From the NCBI GenBank assembly GCA_963669415.2, contig CAXXPS010000002.1, positions 1,736,001 through 1,800,000 of the forward strand: a DNA stretch of 64,000 nucleotides, written 5' to 3'. Of this stretch, positions 45,180 through 54,507 are shown in pieces. The stretch's first letter is position 1. Every line of letters begins with the position of its first letter. The position numbers and the translations under genes are program-made. The notes under the pieces were generated by a model. That model saw only the letters and a program-made list of their open reading frames with translations, was not told the origin of the DNA and did not search any database. The DNA comes from JAWKWH01 sp963669415 (GTDB lineage Bacteria > Pseudomonadota > Alphaproteobacteria > Rhizobiales > Rhizobiaceae).

Positions 45180-45198
45180 TGGTAAGCGAATGGTTATC
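45180..45198. promoter_or_regulatory. Possible CtrA box upstream of VWA copy 2
   Basis: Minus strand ATAACCATTCGCTTA; same spacing (113 bp) to the ATG as in copy 1. Confidence 0.4.
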
Positions 45199-45292
45199 CG
45201 CTCACCGGCGATTTGAGTGATTTGGGAAATCAATTCTTCGCGTTTGATTGAGATAAGGAGCACGTTTTGATTGCAATTGGGGGGCAACAAAC

Positions 45293-47317
45293 ATGTTTCG
45301 CAGCCTATTTGGGCAGTTCGCGGCCGATAATCGCGGAAATTTTGCACTGGCAACAGTCATGGCCATCGTTCCATTGATGGGCGCATTGGCGTTCGCAATC
45401 GACTTCACGGAGATGAACCGGCAGCGGGCGGCAGTTGTGAACGCGCTTGATGCCGCCGGCGTGGCGGCCGGCAAGTTCGTCACCAGCGTGGAAGTACCTG
45501 ACGGTTTGTCGGAAGCCGAAGAAGAAGACTATATCGAGGCGGCAACCAAACAATATGCGCAGGATTTCTTCGACGCCAATCTGGAATCGATCATTCCGTC
45601 GACTGCGACATTGAACATTGTGATGCCAAACACCAATGAGGGTGGCGGCAAGATGACACTGTCGGCGAAACTGAAATACAGCCCGATCTTCTTTCCGGTA
45701 TTTAACCGGCTGCATACCAAGACAACCCGTGGCGATCCGATCAAAATCGCATTTAGCGCCGAGTCACAAATTCGCCTCAAGAACACGGTCGAAGTCGCGC
45801 TGGTTCTCGACAATTCCGTTTCGATGTCGAAATTGGACGGTTCACCAACTACGCGAATGACGAAGCTGAAAGAGGCGGCGACTTTCCTGGTTGAGAAGAT
45901 TGCCGAAGACAGCAAGAAAGTCCTCCGGGTCAACAAGCCGGTGCAGGTCTCGCTGGTTCCATTTTCGGCTTCGGTGAATATCGGGCCGGCGCACGATGCC
46001 GAATCATGGATGGACACGCGGGGGATTTCGCCGGTTCATCACGAAAATTTCGACTGGTCGAAGATGACCGCTGCCAATAACCCGGATCTATGGGTGCAGA
46101 AGGTGGGTGATGTTTACTACAAACGCGGCAGCGGTTGGAACTATACCGATAGCGATGGCAACTCCGTTGTCACCGAGGATAGCCCGGTTACCCGCTTCAG
46201 CCTTTATCAGGACATGAAAACCGTCATTGGCCGAGAGTGGGTAACGAATGGAACAGAGCGTGTCTGCGATGGGTACGACAGTAACGGATCGTGCATTAGC
46301 TGGAGTACCGAAGAATCAGGTTCATGGATCAACACGACCGGCCGTTTCGCTAGCTGGCAGGGTTGTGTGGAAGCTAGGCCGCATCCCTACAGCACCAACG
46401 ATGAGACTGCGTCGTCGTCCGAACCCGAGACCCTTTATGTGCCGATGTTTGCACCAGACGAGCCGGGCAATTTCTGGATGGATACGGATGGCGACGGCAC
46501 CGATGACCGTGACGCGACGGCCTATGCCTATCAGAATGATTATTGGGTCGATTCCGATGACAGTCTGACTGTCTTGGAACGCCAGCAGGACATGCGAAAA
46601 TATCTAATGGTCAGGCCGTTTACCGCCAATATTTCGGTTCTAGGCAAGGGACCAAATCATGGCTGCACGACCGAGCCGATAACACCGCTGGTCGATGTTT
46701 CTAGTCAGGCCGGCCTTGATCAGATCACAGATGCAATCAATGCCATGGAACCGACAGGCCAAACCAACATTCCGCAGGGTATCGTATGGGGATGGCGATC
46801 GCTCTCGAGCAAGGCGCCGTTTGACCAGGGTCGCAGTGAAACAGATATAGGAAACGACAAGGTGATGATCGTGCTCACCGATGGTGCGAACACCTATCTG
46901 CCATTTAGCTACGACGATTCGAGCCTTGCAAACAACCGGTCTCACTATGCCTCATATGGTTACACCGGAAAGGGCTACGATGGATCCAGCGTTACTCGGC
47001 TGTTCCAGGGGACCACCAGCGCTGTCGGCAACTACGACTATTCATCTTCAAACTATACCGACGCGCTTGATGAGCACATGGATGCAGTATGCGACAATGC
47101 AAAAGCAGATGGCATCATTATCTTTTCGGTGGCGCTTGACCTGGGAAAAAATTCGGCCGCGGCGAAGGCGATTAAGCGTTGCGCATCGGATTCACTGTTG
47201 GCTAAGGATGAAAATGGCAATCCCGAGAAGCTCTATTTCAACACGAGCGGCAACGATCTGATGGGCGTTTTCGAAGAGATCGCCGATGAGCTGTCGAACC
47301 TGCGCATCGTGGGTTAA
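45293..47317 (+). CDS. Tad-like von Willebrand A protein, copy 2
   Basis: A 674-residue paralogue, collinear with copy 1 from the first residue to the shared DELSNLRIVG end. The anchor (DNRGNFALATVMAIVPLMG) and the Tad-like region are nearly the same. The MIDAS reads DNSVS where copy 1 has DNSGS. The basic patch of copy 1 is replaced by DGYDSNGSCISW, so charge is reversed; the loop is DTDGDGTDD. About 2,270 bp separate the two start codons. Long divergence in the insert but strong conservation elsewhere points to different partners or ligands. Function unproven. Confidence 0.85.
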   Translation: MFRSLFGQFAADNRGNFALATVMAIVPLMGALAFAIDFTEMNRQRAAVVNALDAAGVAAGKFVTSVEVPDGLSEAEEEDYIEAATKQYAQDFFDANLESIIPSTATLNIVMPNTNEGGGKMTLSAKLKYSPIFFPVFNRLHTKTTRGDPIKIAFSAESQIRLKNTVEVALVLDNSVSMSKLDGSPTTRMTKLKEAATFLVEKIAEDSKKVLRVNKPVQVSLVPFSASVNIGPAHDAESWMDTRGISPVHHENFDWSKMTAANNPDLWVQKVGDVYYKRGSGWNYTDSDGNSVVTEDSPVTRFSLYQDMKTVIGREWVTNGTERVCDGYDSNGSCISWSTEESGSWINTTGRFASWQGCVEARPHPYSTNDETASSSEPETLYVPMFAPDEPGNFWMDTDGDGTDDRDATAYAYQNDYWVDSDDSLTVLERQQDMRKYLMVRPFTANISVLGKGPNHGCTTEPITPLVDVSSQAGLDQITDAINAMEPTGQTNIPQGIVWGWRSLSSKAPFDQGRSETDIGNDKVMIVLTDGANTYLPFSYDDSSLANNRSHYASYGYTGKGYDGSSVTRLFQGTTSAVGNYDYSSSNYTDALDEHMDAVCDNAKADGIIIFSVALDLGKNSAAAKAIKRCASDSLLAKDENGNPEKLYFNTSGNDLMGVFEEIADELSNLRIVG

Positions 47318-47339
47318 GGCCAACAACTCAGTCTATAAA

Positions 47340-47368
47340 GACGCCCCGCTTTGCGTGGGGCGTCTTCG
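47340..47368. terminator. Terminator between VWA copy 2 and tdh
   Basis: GACGCCCC / GGGGCGTC hairpin, then TTCGT on the plus strand and, on the minus strand, CTTTATAGAC. Placed between convergent genes, it likely serves both. Confidence 0.7.
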
Positions 47369-47371
47369 TAT

Positions 47372-48409
47372 TCATAGCCAGTCCATGACCACTTTTCCGG
47401 CGGTGCCACCGCGCATTGCGTCAAAGCCGCTTTGAAATTCATCGATACCGATCCGGTGGGTGATTAAGCCTGAAACATCTAGCGGCCCCTGCACGAGCGC
47501 GATCATCTTGTACCAGGTCTCGAACATCTCGCGGCCGTAAATTCCCTTTATTTGCAACATCTTAAAGATGACCTGGTTCCAGTCGATGGCAAAATCAGTC
47601 GGCGGAATACCCAAAATGGCGACCCGACCGCCATGGTTCATCGACGCGATCATGTCGCGCAACGCCGGCGCAGCGCCCGACATTTCGAGCCCGACATCGA
47701 AACCCTCGGTCATGCCTATCCTGTTCATCACGTGGCCCAAATCCTCTTTGGCCGGATCGATGCAATGATGAATGCCGAGATTGCGCGCCAGCTCCAGTCG
47801 GCCGGGATTGATGTCGGTGATCACCACCTTGCGCGCACCGACGCATTGCGCCACCAGCGCGCCCATGATGCCGATCGGGCCGGCGCCGGTGACGAGTACG
47901 TCTTCACCCACCAGGTCAAACGAGAGCGCGGTATGGACGGCATTGCCGAGCGGGTCGAAGATCGCTGCGATGTCATCGTCGATATCGTCTGGGATCGGCA
48001 CCACATTGTGTTTGGGAATGGCGACATATTCGGCAAATGAGCCCGCTCGGGTAACGCCGACGCCAAGCGTGTTTCGGCAAAGATGCCCGCGCCCGGCGCG
48101 GCAATTGCGGCAGTGGCCGCAGACAATGTGGCCTTCTCCGGAAACACGCTGTCCGGGCTTGTATTCGCTGACTGCACTGCCGGTCTCGACGATCTCGCCG
48201 ACGAACTCATGACCGGTCACCAGCCCCACCGGTACGGTACTGGCTGCCCACTCGTCCCAGTTGTAGATATGAACATCGGTACCGCAAATCGCCGATTTAC
48301 CGACCTTGATAAGTACATCGGTCGGCCCGATCTCCGGCACCGGCACCCGCTCCATCCAGATGCCGGGTTCGGCTTTGGCCTTGACCAGCGCCTTCATCAT
48401 GTTGCTCAT
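47372..48409 (-). CDS. tdh: L-threonine 3-dehydrogenase
   Basis: A 345-residue zinc alcohol dehydrogenase. Catalytic Cys in AICGTDVHIYNWDEW (the HIYNWDEW part marks Tdh), structural zinc Cys in CGHCRNCRAGRGHLC, Rossmann GAGPIGIMGALVA. It oxidises threonine to 2-amino-3-ketobutyrate with NAD+. The next enzyme, Kbl, is encoded 9 bp upstream in the same operon. Confidence 0.96.
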   Translation of the reverse strand: MSNMMKALVKAKAEPGIWMERVPVPEIGPTDVLIKVGKSAICGTDVHIYNWDEWAASTVPVGLVTGHEFVGEIVETGSAVSEYKPGQRVSGEGHIVCGHCRNCRAGRGHLCRNTLGVGVTRAGSFAEYVAIPKHNVVPIPDDIDDDIAAIFDPLGNAVHTALSFDLVGEDVLVTGAGPIGIMGALVAQCVGARKVVITDINPGRLELARNLGIHHCIDPAKEDLGHVMNRIGMTEGFDVGLEMSGAAPALRDMIASMNHGGRVAILGIPPTDFAIDWNQVIFKMLQIKGIYGREMFETWYKMIALVQGPLDVSGLITHRIGIDEFQSGFDAMRGGTAGKVVMDWL

Positions 48410-48418
48410 ATGAGACTC

Positions 48419-49606
48419 CTAACCAATCACACCCAGTTCCCGGCCGGCTGTTGCAAAGGCTTCGACCGCCTTGTCGATATCCTCCGGCGAATGGGCCGCC
48501 GACATTTGCGTGCGAATGCGCGCCTGGCCTTCCGGCACCACCGGAAACGAAAATCCGATGACATAGACGCCAAGTTCCAGCATGCGCGCCGCCATTTCAC
48601 CTGCCAGTTTGGCATCACCGAGCATGACCGGGATGATCGGGTGTTCGCCCGGTACGAGATCAAACCCCAGCCTGTCCATGGCGTCGCGGAACCGGGTTGC
48701 ATTGGCATAAAGCCGCTGGCGAAGGCCGTGCTGGTGTTCGACCATGTCGAACACTTTCAGCGAAGCCGCCGCGATCACCGGCGCCAGCGTGTTGGAAAAG
48801 AGATACGGCCGCGAGCGCTGGCGCAACCAGTCGACGACAGGTGCTGATGCCGCAGTATAACCGCCCGACGCGCCGCCAAGTGCCTTGCCCAGCGTTCCGG
48901 TGATGATGTGGACGCGACCTTGCACGCCACAATGTTCAGGTGTTCCGCGGCCATTTTTACCAACAAAACCAACAGCATGGCTGTCATCGACCATCACCAT
49001 GGCATCATATTTTTCGGCGAGGTCGCAGATGCCCTGCAAATTGGCAATGATCCCGTCCATGGAGAAAACGCCGTCGGTGGCGATCAGCCGGAAACGACAA
49101 TCAGAGGCCTGTTTCAGCTTGGCTTCCAGATCAGACATATCGTTGTTGGCATAGCGCAACCGCTTTGCCTTGCAGAGCCGCACACCGTCGATGATGGAGG
49201 CATGATTGAGTGCGTCGGATATGATCGCATCCTCTTCGCCGAGCAGGGTTTCGAACAGGCCGGTATTGGCGTCAAAACAGGAAGAATAGAGGATCGTGTC
49301 CTCCATGCCGAGGAATGCGGAAATTCGTGCCTCCAGATGCTTGTGCTCCTCCTGTGTGCCGCAGATGAAGCGAACCGAGGCCATGCCATAGCCATAGCGG
49401 TCGATTGCGGATTTGGCGGCCTGGCGAACCTCTTCATTGTCGGCAAGACCGAGATAATTGTTGGCGCAAAAATTCAGCACTTCACGGCCACCGGCTTCGA
49501 TATGCGCTGATTGGGTAGAAAAAATCACCCGCTCGGCCTTGTAGAGACCGGCCGTCTTTACCGCACCTATCTGCGTGGTGATGTGATCGTCAAACTTGTC
49601 GGTCAT
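48419..49606 (-). CDS. kbl: Glycine C-acetyltransferase (2-amino-3-ketobutyrate CoA ligase)
   Basis: A 395-residue PLP enzyme splitting 2-amino-3-ketobutyrate with CoA to glycine and acetyl-CoA. GYGMASVRFICGTQ, DDSHAVGFVGKNGRG and the PLP lysine in ITGTLGKALGGASGG are visible. ATG at 49606 (MTDKFDDH) is chosen over an 86-codon longer frame that overlaps the next gene. Confidence 0.96.
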   Translation of the reverse strand: MTDKFDDHITTQIGAVKTAGLYKAERVIFSTQSAHIEAGGREVLNFCANNYLGLADNEEVRQAAKSAIDRYGYGMASVRFICGTQEEHKHLEARISAFLGMEDTILYSSCFDANTGLFETLLGEEDAIISDALNHASIIDGVRLCKAKRLRYANNDMSDLEAKLKQASDCRFRLIATDGVFSMDGIIANLQGICDLAEKYDAMVMVDDSHAVGFVGKNGRGTPEHCGVQGRVHIITGTLGKALGGASGGYTAASAPVVDWLRQRSRPYLFSNTLAPVIAAASLKVFDMVEHQHGLRQRLYANATRFRDAMDRLGFDLVPGEHPIIPVMLGDAKLAGEMAARMLELGVYVIGFSFPVVPEGQARIRTQMSAAHSPEDIDKAVEAFATAGRELGVIG

Positions 49607-49712
49607 GTCGCATTCATCGTTTGAACTGGCTGTTTGAGGACGTTTATTGCCCGATCGAAACGTGCATAGTACGGTTTGAAATGCCGGGGCGAGGAAAAAA
49701 ACGGCACAAACC

Positions 49713-50198
49713 ATGAAAACCGACTGGAAAACCGTGATTCCGTGGCTGTTGTCCATTGCCACGATTGCAATCGGCATATGGCAATATGCCGACAAGCAGG
49801 CGCAGGCCAATCGCACGCCGTTTCTGGAAAAACAATTGCAATTGGTCTTCGAGGCCAGCGACACGGTTGCGACGCTGGCAACGACGATCGATGAAACCGC
49901 GTGGAGAACAGCCCATGCCCGGTTCTGGACGCTTTACTGGGGACCGCTCGGCATTGTCGAAAACCAGGCGGTGGTGCATTGCATGGTGCAGGCTGGCCGC
50001 ATGATTGGTGGCCCGGGACAGCAGGAGGCGCCAAAACTGCCAATGTCCGGGCTACACGCTACATCGCTGGCGTTGGCGGTCGCATCGCGGGAACTCATCC
50101 TCGACAGCTGGCAGGTTGACCTGCCGCCAATTGAGAATTCCAACCGGGTAAAACCGTGCAAACCCGGCGAAGATTCGGGCGGCGCCGCCTCAAATTGA
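49713..50198 (+). CDS. Small membrane-anchored protein, unknown
   Basis: A 161-residue protein with one N-terminal membrane segment (WLLSIATIAIGIWQYA) and a soluble remainder, with a coiled-coil-like start (QAQANRTPFLEKQLQL) and no known domain. Sits between kbl and gcdH (convergent), so not clearly part of either. Low support for function. Confidence 0.6.
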   Translation: MKTDWKTVIPWLLSIATIAIGIWQYADKQAQANRTPFLEKQLQLVFEASDTVATLATTIDETAWRTAHARFWTLYWGPLGIVENQAVVHCMVQAGRMIGGPGQQEAPKLPMSGLHATSLALAVASRELILDSWQVDLPPIENSNRVKPCKPGEDSGGAASN

Positions 50199-50223
50199 AT
50201 TTGGCGGCAATGCCTCAAACAAT

Positions 50224-51441
50224 TTAGAAAAATGCCTGAATGCCGGTCTGGGCCCGCCCGAGAATCAGTGCATGCACGTCATGTGTGCCCTCATAGGTAT
50301 TGACCGTCTCCAAATTGGCCGCGTGACGCATGACGTGATACTCGATCTGGATGCCGTTGCCGCCGTGCATGTCGCGGGCCTGACGGGCAATATCAAGGGC
50401 TTTGCCGCAATTGTTGCGCTTGACGATGGAGATCATTTCCGGCGCCATCTTGCCGGCATCCATCAGTTGACCGACCCGCAGCGAGCCCTGCAGTCCGAGC
50501 GCGATCTCGGTCTGCATGTCTGCAAGTTTCTTCTGGAACAACTGCGTTCCAGCCAGCGGTTTTCCGAACTGCTTGCGCTCCAGGCCATAGGCGAGTGCAC
50601 GCTGCCAGCAGTCTTCCGCCGCGCCCATTGCTCCCCAGGAAATGCCGTAACGCGCCCGGTTCAGACATCCAAACGGCCCACGAAGACCGGAAACATTCGG
50701 CAAAAGCGCATCTTCGCCAACTTCGACATCATCCATGACGATTTCGCCGGTAATCGAGGCACGCAAGGAGAGTTTGCCGCCAATTTTGGGCGCTGACAGC
50801 CCTTTCATGCCCTTTTCGAGCACGAAACCGCGGATTTTGCCGTCATGGGCTTCCGATTTCGCCCACACCACAAAAACATCGGCGATTGGCGCGTTCGAAA
50901 TCCACATTTTGGATCCCTTGAGCACATAGCCGCCGTCGGTCTTGATGGCGCGAGTTTTCATGCCGCCAGGGTCGGATCCGGCGTCGGGTTCGGTCAGTCC
51001 GAAGCAACCGATCAGCTCACCCGAAGCAAGCCCCGGAAGGTATTTTTTCCGTTGATTATCATCACCATAGGCGTAAATCGGATACATCACCAACGAGGAT
51101 TGGACGCTCATCATCGAGCGGTAGCCGGAATCGACGCGCTCGACTTCGCGCGCCACCAGCCCATAGGCGATATAGGAAGCACCGGAGCCGCCAAATTCTT
51201 CCGGGACCGTGACGCCGAGCAAACCGGCTTCGCCCATCAGCCGGAACATGTCCGGATCGGTTTTTTCGTCCAGATAGGCTTCCTCGATGCGTGGCAGCAA
51301 TTCCGATTGCGCGAAAGCGTGCGCCGCGTCGCGGATCATCCGCTCGTCTTCACCCAGCTGCTCGTCAAGCAAAAACGGATCATCCCATTTGAACGGCGCC
51401 TGGGCCGGTGCATTCTTGTTGGCGGCGGTTTCTGCGGTCAT
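50224..51441 (-). CDS. gcdH: Glutaryl-CoA dehydrogenase
   Basis: A 405-residue acyl-CoA dehydrogenase of the GCDH branch. Catalytic Glu in VNTYEGTHDVHALILG; FAD/substrate segment CFGLTEPDAGSDPGG; LNRARYGISWGAMGAAE is typical. It oxidises and decarboxylates glutaryl-CoA to crotonyl-CoA in lysine and tryptophan breakdown. Monocistronic; diverges from the GGDEF-EAL gene. Confidence 0.93.
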   Translation of the reverse strand: MTAETAANKNAPAQAPFKWDDPFLLDEQLGEDERMIRDAAHAFAQSELLPRIEEAYLDEKTDPDMFRLMGEAGLLGVTVPEEFGGSGASYIAYGLVAREVERVDSGYRSMMSVQSSLVMYPIYAYGDDNQRKKYLPGLASGELIGCFGLTEPDAGSDPGGMKTRAIKTDGGYVLKGSKMWISNAPIADVFVVWAKSEAHDGKIRGFVLEKGMKGLSAPKIGGKLSLRASITGEIVMDDVEVGEDALLPNVSGLRGPFGCLNRARYGISWGAMGAAEDCWQRALAYGLERKQFGKPLAGTQLFQKKLADMQTEIALGLQGSLRVGQLMDAGKMAPEMISIVKRNNCGKALDIARQARDMHGGNGIQIEYHVMRHAANLETVNTYEGTHDVHALILGRAQTGIQAFF

Positions 51442-51674
51442 GGTGATGCTCCTGTCGTTCAGCGCCTTTTGTAGAGGTTGCTAAAACTATTTCAAGCTTA
51501 AAGCAATTATTCGTCTCGAGGCAAACATACATCGGTAATTGTTCGATAACCATAAAAGTCGAATCTACAATGCTCCGACACGAAAACACGCCGTTTTTTC
51601 ATCGGGTTAACCCCCATATGCTCTTTTGTCCGCTGATATGCTCGCGCCGGTGAACATTGGGGATTGAAACCAGC
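51442..51674. promoter_or_regulatory. Divergent gcdH / GGDEF-EAL control region
   Basis: 233 bp with no gene. Contains ATAACCAT (51546-51553) and TTAACCCCCAT (from 51607), both like CtrA half sites, but weak on their own. Confidence 0.35.
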
Positions 51675-53657
51675 ATGACGGATACTGATAGCAGGAAAGG
51701 CTCCCGCGGCCTTCTGTTGCGCATCAAATCTGCTTACTGGGTGGCATTGCTCGCAATTGCGGCCATGACCACAGTCTCTTTTGCAACCTTGGGCTCAATG
51801 ATGGGCGACCAGGGTCGCGATACCGGCATCATGATGTTTGCCAACAAGCAGGCCGAGATCGTACGCGACATTGTATCGACCCCGTCCGGCGAGCAAAGCG
51901 GAGCTGACAGGGCGCGGCTGCGGCTATTGATCGGCAGGTTCTCCGAAAACCATGCAACGCTGAAAGCGGACCTGCCCACCAACTCAAACGAATTGGGCGT
52001 AGCGGTGATCGGCAGGAGCCTTGACGGCACCGGCAGTGCTTTTGCCGCGGATATCGAGGCGCAACTGCAGGCGAAAGACGCAACTGAGATAACAATCGAC
52101 ACCAAGGTTGGTGGGGAGCTGTTGGCGACCTACGAAGCGCTGGCCGACTATTATGCGGTCCGGGTCGCGGAAAATGCCAATGCGATCGAGTTGTGGCACC
52201 GGATATTGTTTCTCGCCACCATCGGCCTGATCGTTCTGGTGATCGTGTTTATTTTCCGGCCATTGTCGTCTGCCATCAGCAAGAACGCCAGTGAACTGGT
52301 CGAGGCGCGCAATTCAATGGCTTATGTCGCAGCCCATGACGGCCTGACCGGGTTGAACAACCGGGCCTTCCTGCTGGACCACTTCCAATCGATGATTTCC
52401 GGCGCCAAGCGGCGCGATGAACGGCTTGCCGTGCTGCAGATCGATCTCGACGGTTTCAAACAGATCAACGACACGCTCGGCCATGCGGCAGGCGATCACG
52501 TGCTGGTCGAAACCGCCGAACGCATGCGCCAGTCCTGCCGGGCGACCGACCTGTGTGTGCGGCTTGGCGGAGATGAGTTCGTGATGGTGCTTAGCGCGGC
52601 CGGCAATACGCAGGACATCAACATGGTTGCAGGCCGCATCCTGCAGCGTATCAACGAGGCAATGAGCTATGAAGGCGCCACGATCAATGCCGGCGCCAGT
52701 GCCGGCATTGCGGTCTATCCCGTTGATGCCAGTAGCGCCGATGAACTGCTGATGCATGCGGATTTGGCGCTGTACGACGCCAAGAAACGCGGTGGAGGCG
52801 CCTATGCATTCTTCTCCGATGATCTTCGGCTCGAACTGGAACACCGCAAACAGCTTGAAGCCGATCTCAGCAAGGCCATAGATACCGACGCCTTCGACGT
52901 TCATTTCCAGCCGCAAATATCACTCATTGACGGGAAGATAGCCGGCGTGGAAGCGCTGATGCGCTGGTCGCACCCCGAACGCGGCATGGTTGCACCGGGG
53001 GATTTCCTTCCGGTGGCAGAGAAAATCGGCCTGATGTCGACCATTGGCCGCAAGGTGATCCGCAAGGCGATCGGCAAAGCCGCGCAGTGGCATCGCGACG
53101 GGCTGGAGTTCGGACGGCTGGCTGTCAACATTTCAGGTGCGGAGGTGCGTGAACCGGATTTTTCCGAGTTCCTGTTCGAATCGCTGGCCGAACTGGGATT
53201 GCCGGCGGAAAAACTGTCGCTGGAAATCATTGAATCGGTCATTCTCGACGACGACAAGCTGGGCATCTCGACCCGCCTGCGCAAGATACGCGCAGCCGGT
53301 GTTCATCTCGAGCTGGATGATTTCGGCACCGGCTACGCTTCACTCAGCCATGTCAATCCGAATGAAATCGACAGGCTGAAGATTGACCGCAGGTTCGTTC
53401 ACAATATCGACGACGACAGCGACAACACGAAAATAGTCAAGGCGATCACCGAGCTCGCACGCGGCCTCGGCATCGCCATCATTGCCGAAGGGGCGGAAAC
53501 GCAGGAAGAGCTGAACCAGCTGGTGGAAATCGGCTGCGAACAGGTTCAGGGCTATTCAATTGCCTATCCGATGCCGGAGGACCAGGCCCGCGAGTGGCTG
53601 GAACTGCACGCCAAGGAAAATCAGGTGGTCAGGCTGAACGCCAAGCGTACCGCTTGA
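51675..53657 (+). CDS. GGDEF-EAL cyclic-di-GMP signalling protein
   Basis: A 660-residue protein: membrane segment near 20-45, a periplasmic sensor with coiled features, a second membrane segment (IGLIVLVIVFIFRPL, near 175-195), GGDEF domain with intact RLGGDEFVMVL, and EAL domain with intact GVEALMRW and DDFGTGYAS. Both active sites look complete, so it could make or degrade c-di-GMP. ATG at 51675 is chosen; a TTG 18 bp upstream is less likely. Monocistronic. Confidence 0.92.
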   Translation: MTDTDSRKGSRGLLLRIKSAYWVALLAIAAMTTVSFATLGSMMGDQGRDTGIMMFANKQAEIVRDIVSTPSGEQSGADRARLRLLIGRFSENHATLKADLPTNSNELGVAVIGRSLDGTGSAFAADIEAQLQAKDATEITIDTKVGGELLATYEALADYYAVRVAENANAIELWHRILFLATIGLIVLVIVFIFRPLSSAISKNASELVEARNSMAYVAAHDGLTGLNNRAFLLDHFQSMISGAKRRDERLAVLQIDLDGFKQINDTLGHAAGDHVLVETAERMRQSCRATDLCVRLGGDEFVMVLSAAGNTQDINMVAGRILQRINEAMSYEGATINAGASAGIAVYPVDASSADELLMHADLALYDAKKRGGGAYAFFSDDLRLELEHRKQLEADLSKAIDTDAFDVHFQPQISLIDGKIAGVEALMRWSHPERGMVAPGDFLPVAEKIGLMSTIGRKVIRKAIGKAAQWHRDGLEFGRLAVNISGAEVREPDFSEFLFESLAELGLPAEKLSLEIIESVILDDDKLGISTRLRKIRAAGVHLELDDFGTGYASLSHVNPNEIDRLKIDRRFVHNIDDDSDNTKIVKAITELARGLGIAIIAEGAETQEELNQLVEIGCEQVQGYSIAYPMPEDQAREWLELHAKENQVVRLNAKRTA

Positions 53658-53713
53658 GCCAGGATTTGGCATTGGCGTAATCCGGGCGATATTCCAACCT
53701 CAACGGGATACAA

Positions 53714-53738
53714 AAACGGCGCCGCAAGGGCGCCGTTT
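53714..53738. terminator. Bidirectional terminator between GGDEF-EAL gene and phaB
   Basis: Perfect 10-bp stem AAACGGCGCC / GGCGCCGTTT with a GCAAG loop, between convergent genes; A/T stretches flank it. Confidence 0.7.
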
Positions 53739-53761
53739 GAAGATCTGAATGGATTGGCCGG

Positions 53762-54484
53762 TTACGAGAAGAACTGGCCGCCATTGGCCGAGATCGTCGA
53801 GCCGTTGATGAAACCAGCGTCGTCGGAGGCAAGGAAGGCGACGCAACGGGCAATCTCGTCGGGCTCGCCGAGGCGGCCGGCAGGGATCTGCGCGATGATC
53901 GATTCACGCACCTTCTCAGGCACGGCCATGACCATCTCGGTGGCGATATAGCCGGGGCAGACCGCGTTTGCGGTGATGCCTGCACGGGCACCCTCCTGGG
54001 CCAGCGATCTGACGATGCCGAGATCACCGGCCTTGGTCGCGGCGTAGTTGACCTGGGCGAACTGGCCTTTCTGGCCGTTGACCGAACTGATGACAATAAC
54101 CCGGCCGAATTTGCGCTCACGCATGCCTGGCCAGACCGGATGAACCGTATTGAAGACACCGGTCAGGTTGGTGCCGATGACATCATTCCACTGTTCGGGT
54201 GTCATCTTGTGGAACGGCGCGTCCCGGGTAATTCCCGCATTGGCGACGACAATGTCGATCGGGCCGAGATCGGCCTCGACCTGGGCGATCCCAGCCTGGC
54301 TCGCCGCATAGTCAGCGACGTTCCATTTGTAGGTCTTGATGCCGGTCTCCGCGGTAAAGGCTGCAGCCTTTTCGTCATTGCCGGCATAGGTGGCGGCAAC
54401 CTTGTGGCCTTCGGCCTTCAGCGCCTTGGAAATCGCTTCACCGATGCCGCGCGAACCGCCGGTGACCAATGCTACTCTGCTCAT
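53762..54484 (-). CDS. phaB: Acetoacetyl-CoA reductase
   Basis: A 240-residue SDR making (R)-3-hydroxybutyryl-CoA for PHB. NADP site TGGSRGIGEAISKAL, NAGITRDAPFHKM and YAATKAG, with the NGQKGQFAQVNYAA run of PhaB. In an operon with phaA, but an unknown gene stands between. Confidence 0.95.
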   Translation of the reverse strand: MSRVALVTGGSRGIGEAISKALKAEGHKVAATYAGNDEKAAAFTAETGIKTYKWNVADYAASQAGIAQVEADLGPIDIVVANAGITRDAPFHKMTPEQWNDVIGTNLTGVFNTVHPVWPGMRERKFGRVIVISSVNGQKGQFAQVNYAATKAGDLGIVRSLAQEGARAGITANAVCPGYIATEMVMAVPEKVRESIIAQIPAGRLGEPDEIARCVAFLASDDAGFINGSTISANGGQFFS

Positions 54485-54507
54485 TTGCTTTTCCTCTATC
54501 TTAAACG

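Noticed and set aside
48083..48847. 254-codon plus-strand frame across tdh and kbl
   Set aside because: Antisense to two clear enzymes; no motif.
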